Shown here piece after piece: positions 1 through 8,719 of a stretch of DNA of 64,000 nt. Position 1 is the stretch's first letter. Each line of letters opens with the position of its first letter. This DNA comes from Rhizorhapis sp036570425 (GTDB lineage: Bacteria > Pseudomonadota > Alphaproteobacteria > Sphingomonadales > Sphingomonadaceae). The DNA is taken from positions 186,001-250,000 of the forward strand of contig DATCYF010000018.1 in NCBI GenBank assembly GCA_036570425.1, read 5' to 3'. Below the pieces are notes generated by a model. It was not told where the DNA came from and searched no databases. It saw nothing but the letters and a program-made list of their open reading frames with translations. Made by a program: the position numbers and the translations under genes.

Positions 1-696
1 ACCAAGACCGATCGGCTTTACCTCTTCGAGGGCGCACAGTTCATCGGCAAAAGCCGTGATGGCTTCGGCAGGCAGGCTGATTTCAAAGCCATCTTCACCA
101 GTGTATCCTGATCGGCTGATCCACAAATCATGGTCACGCCAGCGGAAAGATCCCGCCTGCATGAATACAAGATCGTCAACGCCCGCAACAAGCCGTGAGA
201 GGGCTTGAATGGCCTTGGGGCCTTGCAGCGCCAATAGGGCCTGCTCGTCCATGTGATTGATGGTGATTTCGTCAGGCAGATGTTCGCGCAGATAAGCGAT
301 GTCGTCATATTTGGTCGCGCCGTTCACGACGATGTAAATTCCATCAGAGCGCCGCGTGACCATCAGATCGTCCAATATGCCCCCATCGCCATCAAGAAGC
401 AGCGAATAGCGCATGCGTCCGTCTTTCAGGCCGATGATATCTCCGGGAAGCAGGGCTTCGAGCGCTTTGTCGGCATCCTCGCCAGAGAAAAGAAGTTGCC
501 CCATATGACTGACATCGAACAGACCCGCATGCTCGCGGGTCCAGAGATGCTCGGCCATGATGCCTTCATATTGAATAGGCATCACATAGCCCGCAAAGCT
601 CACCATGCGCGCGCCGCGTTCACGGTGCCATGCATCGAGCGGCAGCCGTGCATCGATCGCTTCAATTTCGGTTTGGCTATCGTCTGTGTCGCTCAT
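1..696 (-). CDS. gcvT: Glycine cleavage system T protein (aminomethyltransferase), 3'-truncated by window edge
   Basis: T protein of the glycine cleavage complex: it moves the aminomethyl carbon from lipoylated H protein to tetrahydrofolate and releases ammonia. About 232 residues are visible, covering the N-terminal folate-binding fold: MVSFAGYVMPIQY near residue 31, LFDVSHMGQL near 59, LLALQGPKAI mid-protein and SRSGYTGEDGFE near 205. The C-terminal barrel lies beyond base 1. The start chosen is ATG at 696; an in-frame ATG at 711 is equally open and neither has a strong Shine-Dalgarno. The tandem glycine riboswitch just upstream fits the assignment independently. Confidence 0.95.
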   Translation of the reverse strand, partial: MSDTDDSQTEIEAIDARLPLDAWHRERGARMVSFAGYVMPIQYEGIMAEHLWTREHAGLFDVSHMGQLLFSGEDADKALEALLPGDIIGLKDGRMRYSLLLDGDGGILDDLMVTRRSDGIYIVVNGATKYDDIAYLREHLPDEITINHMDEQALLALQGPKAIQALSRLVAGVDDLVFMQAGSFRWRDHDLWISRSGYTGEDGFEISLPAEAITAFADELCALEEVKPIGLG

Positions 697-722
697 TCCG
701 CTCGCTTTCATTAGAGGAGATC

Positions 723-753
723 GAGAAAGGATGCCGAAATCGGCGCCTTTCTC
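723..753 (-). promoter_or_regulatory. Hairpin between glycine riboswitch and gcvT (probable expression platform)
   Basis: An 8-bp stem GAGAAAGG/CCTTTCTC encloses a second 5-bp stem GCCGA/TCGGC with a two-base loop, separated by small bulges. It sits between the second glycine aptamer and the gcvT start. No U-tract follows, so control at the level of translation or transcript stability is more likely than simple termination. The role is inferred; the inverted repeat is directly visible. Confidence 0.55.
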
Positions 754-762
754 CATCACCCC

Positions 763-960
763 CTCTGTCACGAAACCTGAGAGCTTTGACCGGCGGGGCG
801 TCTCTTCCTTCGCACGGCTTACACCTTCGGTGGGACGGATTTCTCCGCCCGCTTTCCAGAGTGCCTCCTGACAATGCGGTCCTTTGGCCTGAGAGTTTCC
901 GGGGCGGTTGCTCCTTCGGCGTCCCCTCCCCCGTTACCGGATGAAGCGGAACTCTCCCGC
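763..960 (-). promoter_or_regulatory. Tandem glycine riboswitch upstream of gcvT
   Basis: Read on the minus strand there are two successive glycine aptamers. Aptamer 1 (about 960-876) opens GCGGGAGAG, has the core GACGCCGAAGGAGCAACCG and closes with CTCTCAGGCCAAAGGACCGC. Aptamer 2 (about 861-763) has CCCACCGAAGGTGTAAGCC and CTCTCAGG, and is closed by a CTCTG/CAGAG pairing. The GCCGAAGG..GCAA and CTCTCAGG cores are the conserved glycine-binding elements. Position directly before gcvT is the classical arrangement, in which glycine switches on its own degradation. Confidence 0.93.
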
Positions 961-968
961 ATCGCCAT

Positions 969-986
969 CCGCCCGAATCCGGGCGG
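969..986 (-). terminator. Perfect 7-bp hairpin between dGTPase gene and glycine riboswitch
   Basis: CCGCCCG and CGGGCGG are separated by a 4-base loop, just downstream of the dGTPase stop and just upstream of the first aptamer. There is no T-run, so it is at best a weak or Rho-assisted terminator, or part of the leader fold. Apart from this and the riboswitch, the 712-1054 gap holds only a TTGACA-like box at 1020-1025 (minus strand) with no convincing -10. Confidence 0.35.
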
Positions 987-1054
987 CGACAACAAACTCT
1001 TCGCTGAGGCGGCTAATCCTGTCAATCAGAGCTTTTGAGGGTTCACGCAACGAT

Positions 1055-2227
1055 CTAAACAACAAACCCATCCGGCAGAACCGTCGCCCCAAAAATTTCC
1101 CTATGTCGAGACAGTGCGTAACGGTCCGTCATTCCCGCAATATAATCTGCTATGTGGCGGCTCTTCTGCGGCTCGGAAATCGCGCAATGTTCCGCCCAGC
1201 CGGGAGTCATCAGCTTCGGATCGGCGTGATAGGCAATAAAAAGATCGTTGACGATCTTCTGTGCGACCTCCGACGCATCACGTTGTTTCGGGTGATGATA
1301 AAGCGTCGTATACATGAAGCTTTTCCATCGCCGCTCTGCTTCGGCCAGTTCAGGAGAGAAGCCTCCCAACATTCGTCCAGCGGCACGGACATCCTCGACT
1401 GTTTCGATGCCAGCCTCCGCAATATTGCCCCGGGTGGTTTCGATGACGTCGTTCACCATCAACCCGATCTGGTCGCGGATCAGTTCCGGCATCAACCGCT
1501 CGTCAGGAAGATCGGGATAGCGCGCCTTCACGCCGTTCCAGCTTTTCCGCACGAAAGGCACTTCCAGAAGCTGTTCAAGGTTCAACAGGCCGGCGCGAAT
1601 GCCGTCATCTATGTCGTGATTATCATAGGCTATATCGTCCGCAATGGCGGCGACCTGCGCTTCCAGAGAGGACCAGCCATGAAGGTGAAGCGGGAAAAGA
1701 CCATCGGCCTCCTGCATGGCCCACCCCGGATGTTTGACGGGGCCGTTATGCTTGGCGAGACCCTCCAGCGTTTCCCAGCTTAAATTCAGCCCCTGCCAAC
1801 GGGGATACGGGGACTCAAGCAGCATCAGCGTGCGCAGCGTCTGCGCATTATGATCAAAGCCTCCTTGCTCTTTAAGCGCGGTCTGCAATCCCTCCTCACC
1901 AGCATGGCCAAAAGGGGGGTGGCCAATGTCATGGGCGAGGCAAAGCGCCTCGGTCAAATCTTCATTAAGTCCCAGCACACGAGCGATCGTGCGCCCGATC
2001 TGCGCCACTTCCAGGCTGTGGGTCAGGCGGACACGATAATGGTCGCCGTCAGGGGAAACGAAGACTTGCGTCTTATGCCGAAGGCGCCGGAAGCTGATGG
2101 AATGAATGATGCGATCGCGGTCGCGCTGAAATGCGTCGCGGGGACCGCGCGTGCCACCGCCCGGCTCAGCATGCTGACGGCCGCGGCTCTGTTCCGGCAG
2201 GCTGGCGTAGGACGCATGCGCGCTCAT
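1055..2227 (-). CDS. dgt: Deoxyguanosinetriphosphate triphosphohydrolase-like protein (HD domain)
   Basis: Metal-dependent HD phosphohydrolase of the dGTPase family, which cleaves dNTPs to the nucleoside and triphosphate and helps control dNTP pools. The 390 residues match the usual size of the alphaproteobacterial type. The N-terminus has the FRRLRHKTQVF signature (47-57), the first metal histidine in RLTHSLEVAQIGR (H70) and the HD pair in AHDIGHPPFGHAGE (H99, D100). A later aspartate lies in the AIADDIAYDNHDIDDG segment. The ATG overlaps the stop of the TPR/SPOR gene upstream (ATGA), so the two are translationally coupled. Substrate range within the family varies, so strict dGTP specificity is not assured. 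Confidence 0.93.
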   Translation of the reverse strand: MSAHASYASLPEQSRGRQHAEPGGGTRGPRDAFQRDRDRIIHSISFRRLRHKTQVFVSPDGDHYRVRLTHSLEVAQIGRTIARVLGLNEDLTEALCLAHDIGHPPFGHAGEEGLQTALKEQGGFDHNAQTLRTLMLLESPYPRWQGLNLSWETLEGLAKHNGPVKHPGWAMQEADGLFPLHLHGWSSLEAQVAAIADDIAYDNHDIDDGIRAGLLNLEQLLEVPFVRKSWNGVKARYPDLPDERLMPELIRDQIGLMVNDVIETTRGNIAEAGIETVEDVRAAGRMLGGFSPELAEAERRWKSFMYTTLYHHPKQRDASEVAQKIVNDLFIAYHADPKLMTPGWAEHCAISEPQKSRHIADYIAGMTDRYALSRHREIFGATVLPDGFVV

Positions 2228-3870
2228 TTTTCGGTGAGCTTTTCGACTTCCAGTCCATCGGTGCTATGCCAGACGTAACCATCCCCGCCTGCCTTCTTCC
2301 AGTCGCCATAGAAGGATTTGGCCGCGCTTTCGCTTGCGAACGGTCCAATCACCATACGGCGGGTTGAGCCCCAATCGGACGTCCAGGCGTCCTTGCCCTT
2401 GAGCAGGTCAGGATATTTCTTGCGCAGCTTGCCCATATCGAACGCGAGCGCCTTGAGATCCTGGCCAGTGGCGATTTGAACCCACACGCGGGCCGGATTC
2501 TTTGCCTTTTCTTCTGCCTCAGCCTTTGCCTTGGCCTTGGCTTCCGCTTCGGCCTTTTTAGCCTGAGCTTTTACCTTGGCCTCCGCAGCCGCTTTTGCTT
2601 CGGCTGCTGCCTTCGCCTTTGCGGCAGCCTGCTCGGCTTGCCTCTTTTGCGCCTGGATGCGCGCCACTTCCGCTAAATCGACGGGAGCGACCGCGGGTTT
2701 TCTTTCAGCTTCAGGTACGGTGACCTGGCTCATGATTTCAGCAAGATTGCGTCTTTCCGCCAGCGTTTGCCCGGCACCTTGCGTGGATACCGCTGCGACA
2801 GTTCTCGGCGGACCGGCGGGCGAGCGCACGGCTTGAGCCTGCTCCGGCAGAGCCTGGACCATTGCAGGATGTTGCGGTGTGCGCTGCACCATCCCCGAAC
2901 GCTGCGGTGTTGACTGCACCATTGCAGGGCTTTGTGGTGTGGGCTGCACCATTGCGGGCTTCCGGCTATTAGAATTTCTTTCCGCTGGCGCAGCGGCGAC
3001 GGGGCCCAAGGCTCTGCCGCGAGGAATGAGCGCTTTGTCCGGCCCGCGCGCGGCAGAGGTATCGGTTCGCGGCGCAGCAGCAGCCATTTGAACTGCGCCT
3101 GACGGAAAGCTGCCATAATGCACGGCCGCCGCACGCTGCGCAGCAGTCAGTCGAGGCATTCGGTCCATGAATGGCTGGATCGCGTCGGCCATGCCCTTTG
3201 GCATCGTCACTTGCGTAATGTCCTTCGCCTGTTTGGTCCGGCCGTTCATGGCAAGGATGAAGGCACGGTCGCGCCAAGCGGGTTTATCGCTCTGGCGCAG
3301 CAGCGGATCGAGCAGCTTTTCCGCATCCTGCCATTTACCCGTAATACCCAGCGAAACAGCGTAGCGACGCAGGATTTCCGGATCGCCCGGCCTGCGGTCC
3401 AACGCCAATTTATATTCCCGCTGCGCCCGTTCCGGATCGCCCGTCAGGTCCAGCGCCAGGCCCCGGTCGGACGCAATGTCGGCGTCCTTGACGCCAAGGC
3501 GAGCCGCATCATCGAAGTAACGCACAGCCTCCGACGGCTTTTCCATTTTCAACATGGATCGGGCAAGCCCCGCCTTCACACGCCCCTGATTGGGGGAGAT
3601 CGCATCGGCGCGCGCGAAAAAGCCCGCTGCCGAACGAGGGTCCTCCAATTGCAGCGCAGATTCGCCTGCGCCAATCAGCGCATCCACATCGCGGGGATTT
3701 GCCGCCAGCCGCGTCAAATAATTGCCAAGCTGGTCCGCGCCTTTGGGGCGTTGAACCTGAAGGACCGGGGAGACCGCTGATCCGTTCTCTTGCGCAAGCA
3801 GTGAGGACGAAAAAATGGCCACTGGCAGCGCAGCCGCCAACGCCACGATTCTTACAATTAATGAAGTCAC
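2224..3870 (-). CDS. TPR and SPOR domain envelope protein
   Basis: A 548-residue exported protein. The N-terminus (1-27) looks like a signal peptide ending SSSLLAQ. Residues about 45-235 are tetratricopeptide repeats. Residues 305-344 are four 10-residue repeats with MVQ at fixed spacing. Residues about 405-458 form an Ala/Lys/Glu-rich helix, probably coiled coil. Residues about 461-545 are a SPOR domain (RVWVQIATG ... RRMVIGPFAS), which in known proteins binds denuded septal peptidoglycan. A role in cell division or peptidoglycan organisation is inferred. The start is GTG with no clear Shine-Dalgarno, so it is moderately uncertain. Its stop overlaps the dgt start. Confidence 0.85.
   Translation of the reverse strand: MTSLIVRIVALAAALPVAIFSSSLLAQENGSAVSPVLQVQRPKGADQLGNYLTRLAANPRDVDALIGAGESALQLEDPRSAAGFFARADAISPNQGRVKAGLARSMLKMEKPSEAVRYFDDAARLGVKDADIASDRGLALDLTGDPERAQREYKLALDRRPGDPEILRRYAVSLGITGKWQDAEKLLDPLLRQSDKPAWRDRAFILAMNGRTKQAKDITQVTMPKGMADAIQPFMDRMPRLTAAQRAAAVHYGSFPSGAVQMAAAAPRTDTSAARGPDKALIPRGRALGPVAAAPAERNSNSRKPAMVQPTPQSPAMVQSTPQRSGMVQRTPQHPAMVQALPEQAQAVRSPAGPPRTVAAVSTQGAGQTLAERRNLAEIMSQVTVPEAERKPAVAPVDLAEVARIQAQKRQAEQAAAKAKAAAEAKAAAEAKVKAQAKKAEAEAKAKAKAEAEEKAKNPARVWVQIATGQDLKALAFDMGKLRKKYPDLLKGKDAWTSDWGSTRRMVIGPFASESAAKSFYGDWKKAGGDGYVWHSTDGLEVEKLTEK
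2839..2958 (-). repeat. Four 30-bp in-frame tandem repeats in the TPR/SPOR gene
   Basis: Four consecutive 10-codon units encode PAMVQPTPQS, PAMVQSTPQR, SGMVQRTPQH and PAMVQALPEQ. The MVQ core is exactly periodic and the flanks diverge. They form a Pro/Gln-rich linker between the TPR and SPOR parts. Confidence 0.85.
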
Positions 3871-3983
3871 GGGAGGCTCAATAGCAAGCTCCGCACTGAA
3901 TGGGAAAGGTATGAAAAAAATCCTTCTCGGCAGAACGCGCTACAAGCGGGACGAATGTGGATGGCGCCATGCGATTGGCGCCT

Positions 3984-5882
3984 TCATGCCAGGCCGAACA
4001 GCCGACCCAGCGATCGATCCAGCATCATCAGTTGCCACAACAAGCGCCCATGGTCGGCAAGGCCGCTCTTGTGATCGGCGGCGGCCTTTGCGATCGCACT
4101 GCCGTCAAACCAGCCCGTCCGCGCCAATGCAGATCCCCCCGCTATAGCCGCTGCTTCGGTCGCAAGCGGGCCGCGAAACCAGTTGCTGATCGGCGTTACG
4201 AAGCCCATTTTGGGCCGATAGAGAATGTCGGGCGGCAAATAGGATTCCATGGCCTTTTTCATCAGATATTTTCCGGTTCCGCTCCGCAAACGCATGGAAA
4301 CCGGCAGCCGCGCAGCAAACTCCACCAACCTGTAGTCAAGCAGCGGTTCGCGCGCTTCCAGCCCGACCGCCATGCTCATCCGGTCGGTTTTCGTAAGTAT
4401 ATCACCGGGAAGCCATATCTTCATATCCGCATATTGCGCCCGGTCCAGCGGGTCTCGTGCCGGAGCGTTGCGCATCGCCTGAATATAGCGATCCTCCGCC
4501 CGGTGTCCTTGCAGCGCCGCTCGTGCATCCGCGGTGAGCAGCCGCGATCGCATCGGGCCGCCAGTGACGCCCACGGCGGCCGCGTAGCCCTCATCTCCTT
4601 CCTGTGCGAGGCTAAGCAGCGTCGCTTTGGCCCTCAAGGGACGCGGAGCCCAATCGGCTTTGGGATAGACGCGTCCCAGTCCGCCAAATAGAGGCCCCCG
4701 CAATGACTGCGGCAACATGCCGCGCAAGCCCTCTTCCACATGGTGAAAGCGGTGGCGACGATATCCGGCGAAGGCTTCATCCGCGCCATCCCCCGATAGA
4801 GCAACCGTCACGCTCTCCCGCGCTAATTGACAAACCCGATATGTAGGCAGCGCCGACGCATCGGCGAAAGGCTCGTCAAAATGGTGCGCCAGCGTGTCGA
4901 TCAGCGAATAATCGTCGGGCGATACGATACGGGTGCGATGATCGGTGGCGAAGCGTTTTGCAACGCGTTCGGCATAGTCGGTCTCATCAAGCGTATCGAC
5001 ATCGAAACCGATGGTGCAGGTGTTGACCGCCCGCTTGCTGGCCTCGGCCATCAACGCAACCACCGCACTGCTGTCTACGCCACCCGACAGGAAAGCCCCC
5101 AACGGCACGTCCGCCACCATGCGGGAACGAACCGCAGATTGCATCAGCGCGACCAGTTCCTCCTCCAGCTCGGCCGGCTTCGCCCGGCTGCGGTCGGCAA
5201 AACTTACATCCCAATAACGGTTGGGTGCAGGCAGCGGCTTGCCTCGGCTCAGCAGCAGCGTCTCCCCCGCTCCGAGCTTCCTGACGCCACGCACGATGCA
5301 TGCGTCATCGGGTACATAGCCAAGGCCCAGAAAATCCTCGACCGCACATATATCCGGCTCTCTTCGGAGCAGCGGATGAGCAAGCAGCCCTTTCAGTTCC
5401 GAAGCGAAAATCAAACTGCCGTCCGACAGCATTGCATAATGAAGCGGCTTTACCCCCAACCGGTCGCGCACCAGCCAGAGCGACTGGGCGGCGGCATCGA
5501 AAAGGGCGAAGGCGAACATGCCATTGAACCGGTGCACGCACTCCGGTCCCCATTGCCGCCATCCATGCAGGATGACTTCGGTATCGCTGTGCGTGCGGAA
5601 TACATGGCCTTTGGCCTCCAACTCCGTTCTGACCGCCGCGAAATTATAAATCTCGCCATTGAAGGTCAGGGCAAGCGCGCCATCGTCGGTCAGCATCGGC
5701 TGCGCGCCGCCTGCAAGATCGATGATGGAAAGCCTTCGGTGGCCGAGACCGACACCAGCGGCGGTCCACACACCCGATCCATCGGGACCTCTATGGATCA
5801 TGGCATCCGTCATCAGCCGGACGCGTGCCGGGTCCACTGGTTTGGCTGTTTCGAGATGGAAAATACCTGCTATTCCGCACAT
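3984..5882 (-). CDS. XrtA/PEP-CTERM system amidotransferase (asparagine synthase family)
   Basis: 632-residue class II glutamine amidotransferase of the asparagine synthetase type, matching the amidotransferase associated with exosortase-A polysaccharide loci. Cys2 of MCGIAGIF is the N-terminal nucleophile for glutamine hydrolysis. GHRRLSIIDL and FNGEIYNF follow in the glutaminase domain. The synthetase domain has the ATP pyrophosphate loop LSGGVDSSAVVALMAE (about 264-279) and later ALSGDGADEAFAGY. It probably amidates a sugar carboxylate or another precursor; the true substrate is unknown. It is the last gene of the long minus-strand EPS operon, 69 bp after exosortase A. Confidence 0.93.
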   Translation of the reverse strand: MCGIAGIFHLETAKPVDPARVRLMTDAMIHRGPDGSGVWTAAGVGLGHRRLSIIDLAGGAQPMLTDDGALALTFNGEIYNFAAVRTELEAKGHVFRTHSDTEVILHGWRQWGPECVHRFNGMFAFALFDAAAQSLWLVRDRLGVKPLHYAMLSDGSLIFASELKGLLAHPLLRREPDICAVEDFLGLGYVPDDACIVRGVRKLGAGETLLLSRGKPLPAPNRYWDVSFADRSRAKPAELEEELVALMQSAVRSRMVADVPLGAFLSGGVDSSAVVALMAEASKRAVNTCTIGFDVDTLDETDYAERVAKRFATDHRTRIVSPDDYSLIDTLAHHFDEPFADASALPTYRVCQLARESVTVALSGDGADEAFAGYRRHRFHHVEEGLRGMLPQSLRGPLFGGLGRVYPKADWAPRPLRAKATLLSLAQEGDEGYAAAVGVTGGPMRSRLLTADARAALQGHRAEDRYIQAMRNAPARDPLDRAQYADMKIWLPGDILTKTDRMSMAVGLEAREPLLDYRLVEFAARLPVSMRLRSGTGKYLMKKAMESYLPPDILYRPKMGFVTPISNWFRGPLATEAAAIAGGSALARTGWFDGSAIAKAAADHKSGLADHGRLLWQLMMLDRSLGRLFGLA

Positions 5883-5951
5883 GGGTTCAAGCCCTTATGC
5901 GGTATCGCAAATGGGGGGAACCGCTTTTGGGGGGATAGCAGCGATTTCGCT

Positions 5952-7481
5952 TCAATCCCGGCCCGCACTGCGATCGGCCAGCCGCTCAATCGCTCCAAGA
6001 TCACGCAAAAAGGCCTGAATGGCAGGTTGAGCAGGGTTGTTATCACTGTCCTCCGCTGAAACCAGAACAGCGACGGCGCGCTGATCGCCACCGGTCAGTC
6101 GGGCTTTCAGGGTTTGAAGCTTCACATCCGCCGCGCTGCCCGTCAAAGCGCCGCCGATATTGTAAAAACTGACCACGTCGCGCGTCACCGGCCCCGGAGC
6201 GACGATATGCTCGCCATGCGCATGAGCGGGAGCCGGGGCGGACGCCGACCAGGCCCATTCACTCCCCGGTGCGACTGCGCCCTGGCCGAAGCCGACCAGT
6301 TCCCTGCCCTCGCCCTGCCGTGCATAGACGGCTATCGCGAGATCGGCCTCCAGCCCCTCCCCATTGCGATAGCGGCCAAGCAGCTCATGGTCCGCCCCGG
6401 CGAAATGCGGTTTCCAGGGATAGGAGGGGCGATAATCCACCCGCGTCCAGCCGGGCACGTCGGGCAAGGAAATATGGTTGGGGACAGGATCGGACGTCGC
6501 CGCCATCGCCCCCGTCCACAAGGGCGCTACGGCTGCGATCACAATCAGCAACGGGGCAATGACAGCCGCTTGGCCGCCATGACGCACCGCGCCTTTCAGC
6601 TTCGCTGGATCGAAAAAAGCTTCGTCAGCCCTTCGGTCGAACAGCGGCCAGCCCGCGGCCATCACCAGCGCAATCACGATGGCGAAAAACACCCAGCCGT
6701 AAATGACATGATCGAAACCGACAGCGAAATCCACGCTGGTCCGGTGCGCAACATAGATGGTGCCGAAGGCGCGAACGCCATTGGCGACAACCGCTATGAT
6801 CAGCGATCCGGAAAGAAAGACTATGCGGCGCGGCCAACTCTTGAAGCACACATTGGAAACCAGCGCTGCATAGGCCGTCATGGCGATCAGGAACTTCGCG
6901 CCCGAACAAGCCTCGGCGACTTCAAAATAGCCGGTCGGGGTGGAAATGAAAACGCCGGTCAAGTGCGCAGGCACATTTGCCCAGCCCAGGAAGAGCATGG
7001 ACAATTGCGCCGTTATGGTTTGAAGAATCGGCACGAACTCCTCGCCGAAGGGCACCATGAACAAGGCATAGAAAAGTGGAAAGGCCAGCGCGCGTGAAAT
7101 CTGCGGCCCCAGCACGCCGATCACCGCGCCCTGCAGCATGACGATCAGTCCCAGATGTCGCGCCAGCGCAACACCTGCCGCATCACCAATCAACCAGCAG
7201 AATGCACCGGCCCCCGCCCAAAGCAGCCCAGGCCACCAGGCAACAGGCGTGAGTTGCCGAAGTTCAGGCAAACGCTGTTGCACCAGCCAGAAGAGAATGA
7301 AGGGAATGAGCAGGCAATGGCCAAAGGTGGAGGCATTCCACCATATGTCCGCCATACCCATGGCGTCGCTTGCAAAGATGAGGAGAATGGCGAATGCCGT
7401 CAAAGCCAACCAGGAAAGATGCACCGGCCAGCCTGGACGAAGAGCCAATGCGGAAGGGGCCTTCAGCGCGAGGATGTTCAT
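5952..7481 (-). CDS. xrtA: Exosortase A (XrtA/EpsH) with fused EpsI domain
   Basis: A 509-residue membrane protein. The first about 285 residues are a multi-spanning exosortase domain with the catalytic triad visible: Cys192 in EVAEACSGAKFL, Arg237 in VVANGVRAFG and His258 in GFDHVIYGW. Exosortases cleave and process proteins carrying a C-terminal PEP-CTERM signal. The C-terminal half, after another membrane segment, is an EpsI-like (DUF3485) periplasmic domain (PGWTRVDYRPSYPW ... AVYARQGEGRELVG), a fusion usual for sphingomonad XrtA. The ATG overlaps the glycosyltransferase stop (ATGA). No PEP-CTERM substrate is encoded in this window. Confidence 0.95.
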   Translation of the reverse strand: MNILALKAPSALALRPGWPVHLSWLALTAFAILLIFASDAMGMADIWWNASTFGHCLLIPFILFWLVQQRLPELRQLTPVAWWPGLLWAGAGAFCWLIGDAAGVALARHLGLIVMLQGAVIGVLGPQISRALAFPLFYALFMVPFGEEFVPILQTITAQLSMLFLGWANVPAHLTGVFISTPTGYFEVAEACSGAKFLIAMTAYAALVSNVCFKSWPRRIVFLSGSLIIAVVANGVRAFGTIYVAHRTSVDFAVGFDHVIYGWVFFAIVIALVMAAGWPLFDRRADEAFFDPAKLKGAVRHGGQAAVIAPLLIVIAAVAPLWTGAMAATSDPVPNHISLPDVPGWTRVDYRPSYPWKPHFAGADHELLGRYRNGEGLEADLAIAVYARQGEGRELVGFGQGAVAPGSEWAWSASAPAPAHAHGEHIVAPGPVTRDVVSFYNIGGALTGSAADVKLQTLKARLTGGDQRAVAVLVSAEDSDNNPAQPAIQAFLRDLGAIERLADRSAGRD

Positions 7482-8719
7482 GCAACTCTTCCCAGTTTTC
7501 CAGTGGCTGGCGAAGGCATTCCGATGATTTCCGGCAAATCCTTCAGCGTCGCTGCCCAGCTATAGCGGGCTTCCATTCGGGCTCGCGCCGCGGAAGCAAT
7601 ATGAACGGCGCGGCTTTTGTTCTCCAACAATGCAAGGATCGCGGCCGTTTCATCCTCGCCTGAATTCGCCACGATGATATCCCTGCCATCCACGGCATCG
7701 ATCCCCTCGGCAGCTTGGGGCGAGGCAATGACCGGGCGCGCCATTGCCATGGCTTCGAGAACCTTGTTCTGAATACCACGGGCCAGTTGGAGGGGCGCAA
7801 CCACCACATCGGCGGCGGCGAGCCAGCCCCGCACGTCCGGCACAGCGCCCGCCACCACAACACCGGGCAACGCTGCGAGCGCGCGAACGGCCGGCGCTGG
7901 ATTGCGCCCGACTATGGCGAAACGCGCGTTGGCATGGCGGTTCCGGATTTGCGGAAAGCTGCGCCGCGCGAAACTTTCCACAGCCTCCACATTGGGGCGG
8001 TAATCCATTTGTCCGGTAAAAACGAGTAAAGGTCCCTGTCCGCGCTCCGTCACCTTCAGAGGTGCGAAATCGGCGGCGGGTTTATAATATTGCAAATCAA
8101 CGCCGTTTTCGAACGCCTTTACACGCGATCGTCCCATAGCCGTCGCTTCCCGGAAAAGAGCGGCCTCGGCCTCACTAACGAACAGACTGGCGTCGGCGCG
8201 CGCAGCAATCTGTCGTTCAAACTGGAACAAACAGCGGCCTTCCCGACGATTAAGCCAGGCCATCGGTCCGAAGCCATTGCGGCCGTAAGCAGCGAATTTG
8301 GCCGAATCCATGTCGACGAAATCCATGATGAAGCGCGTGCCGCTGGGTAATGTTGGCACATATTGCGCCATCTGGCCCGAATAGACGAAGACCGCGGAAA
8401 TTGGCCGCTCTTCCAAAATTCGGGCGACATACGCGTGCATTTGCGGATGATCGAAAAGCGCCAGCGAAAGTGCACGCCCACTCGCCAGACCGCGCAGACC
8501 CGCCAAAGGCCGGGAAACATCGCGCAAGACAAGCCTGGTGCTGGCGGTCACCTCGTCCAGCGCACCGGCAAAGCCCATATCCCGAAGATCGTCGGCGAAA
8601 GCGGCGACATGGACAGGCGCGATCCGCGCCAGTCTGCGCAGGATATTCCATGACCTGATCTTGTCGCCCCGATCTGGCGGAAAGGGAACGCGATGGCAAA
8701 GGAAAAGGATTTCGCTCAT
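7478..8719 (-). CDS. XrtA/PEP-CTERM system-associated glycosyltransferase (GT4-like)
   Basis: 413-residue GT-B fold glycosyltransferase of the exosortase-associated sugar transferase family. The N-terminus has MSEILFLCHRVPFPPDRGDK, the typical opening of this family. The C-terminal half has a Rossmann-like nucleotide-sugar site with VVVAPLQLARGIQNKVLEAMA and RPVIASPQAAEGI. It should add a sugar to the EPS repeat unit on the cytoplasmic side. The start is ATG 8719, which shares one base with the FemAB stop (TAATG). An upstream extension exists only in FemAB-overlapping sequence and is rejected. Its stop overlaps the exosortase start. Confidence 0.92.
   Translation of the reverse strand: MSEILFLCHRVPFPPDRGDKIRSWNILRRLARIAPVHVAAFADDLRDMGFAGALDEVTASTRLVLRDVSRPLAGLRGLASGRALSLALFDHPQMHAYVARILEERPISAVFVYSGQMAQYVPTLPSGTRFIMDFVDMDSAKFAAYGRNGFGPMAWLNRREGRCLFQFERQIAARADASLFVSEAEAALFREATAMGRSRVKAFENGVDLQYYKPAADFAPLKVTERGQGPLLVFTGQMDYRPNVEAVESFARRSFPQIRNRHANARFAIVGRNPAPAVRALAALPGVVVAGAVPDVRGWLAAADVVVAPLQLARGIQNKVLEAMAMARPVIASPQAAEGIDAVDGRDIIVANSGEDETAAILALLENKSRAVHIASAARARMEARYSWAATLKDLPEIIGMPSPATGKLGRVA

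Noticed and set aside
253..714. 153-residue plus-strand frame at the left edge
   Set aside because: Lies opposite gcvT, which has full family motifs and a riboswitch.
4827..6059. 410-residue plus-strand open frame opposite the amidotransferase and exosortase end
   Set aside because: Antisense to conserved genes and with no recognisable domain; long antisense frames are expected at this GC content.
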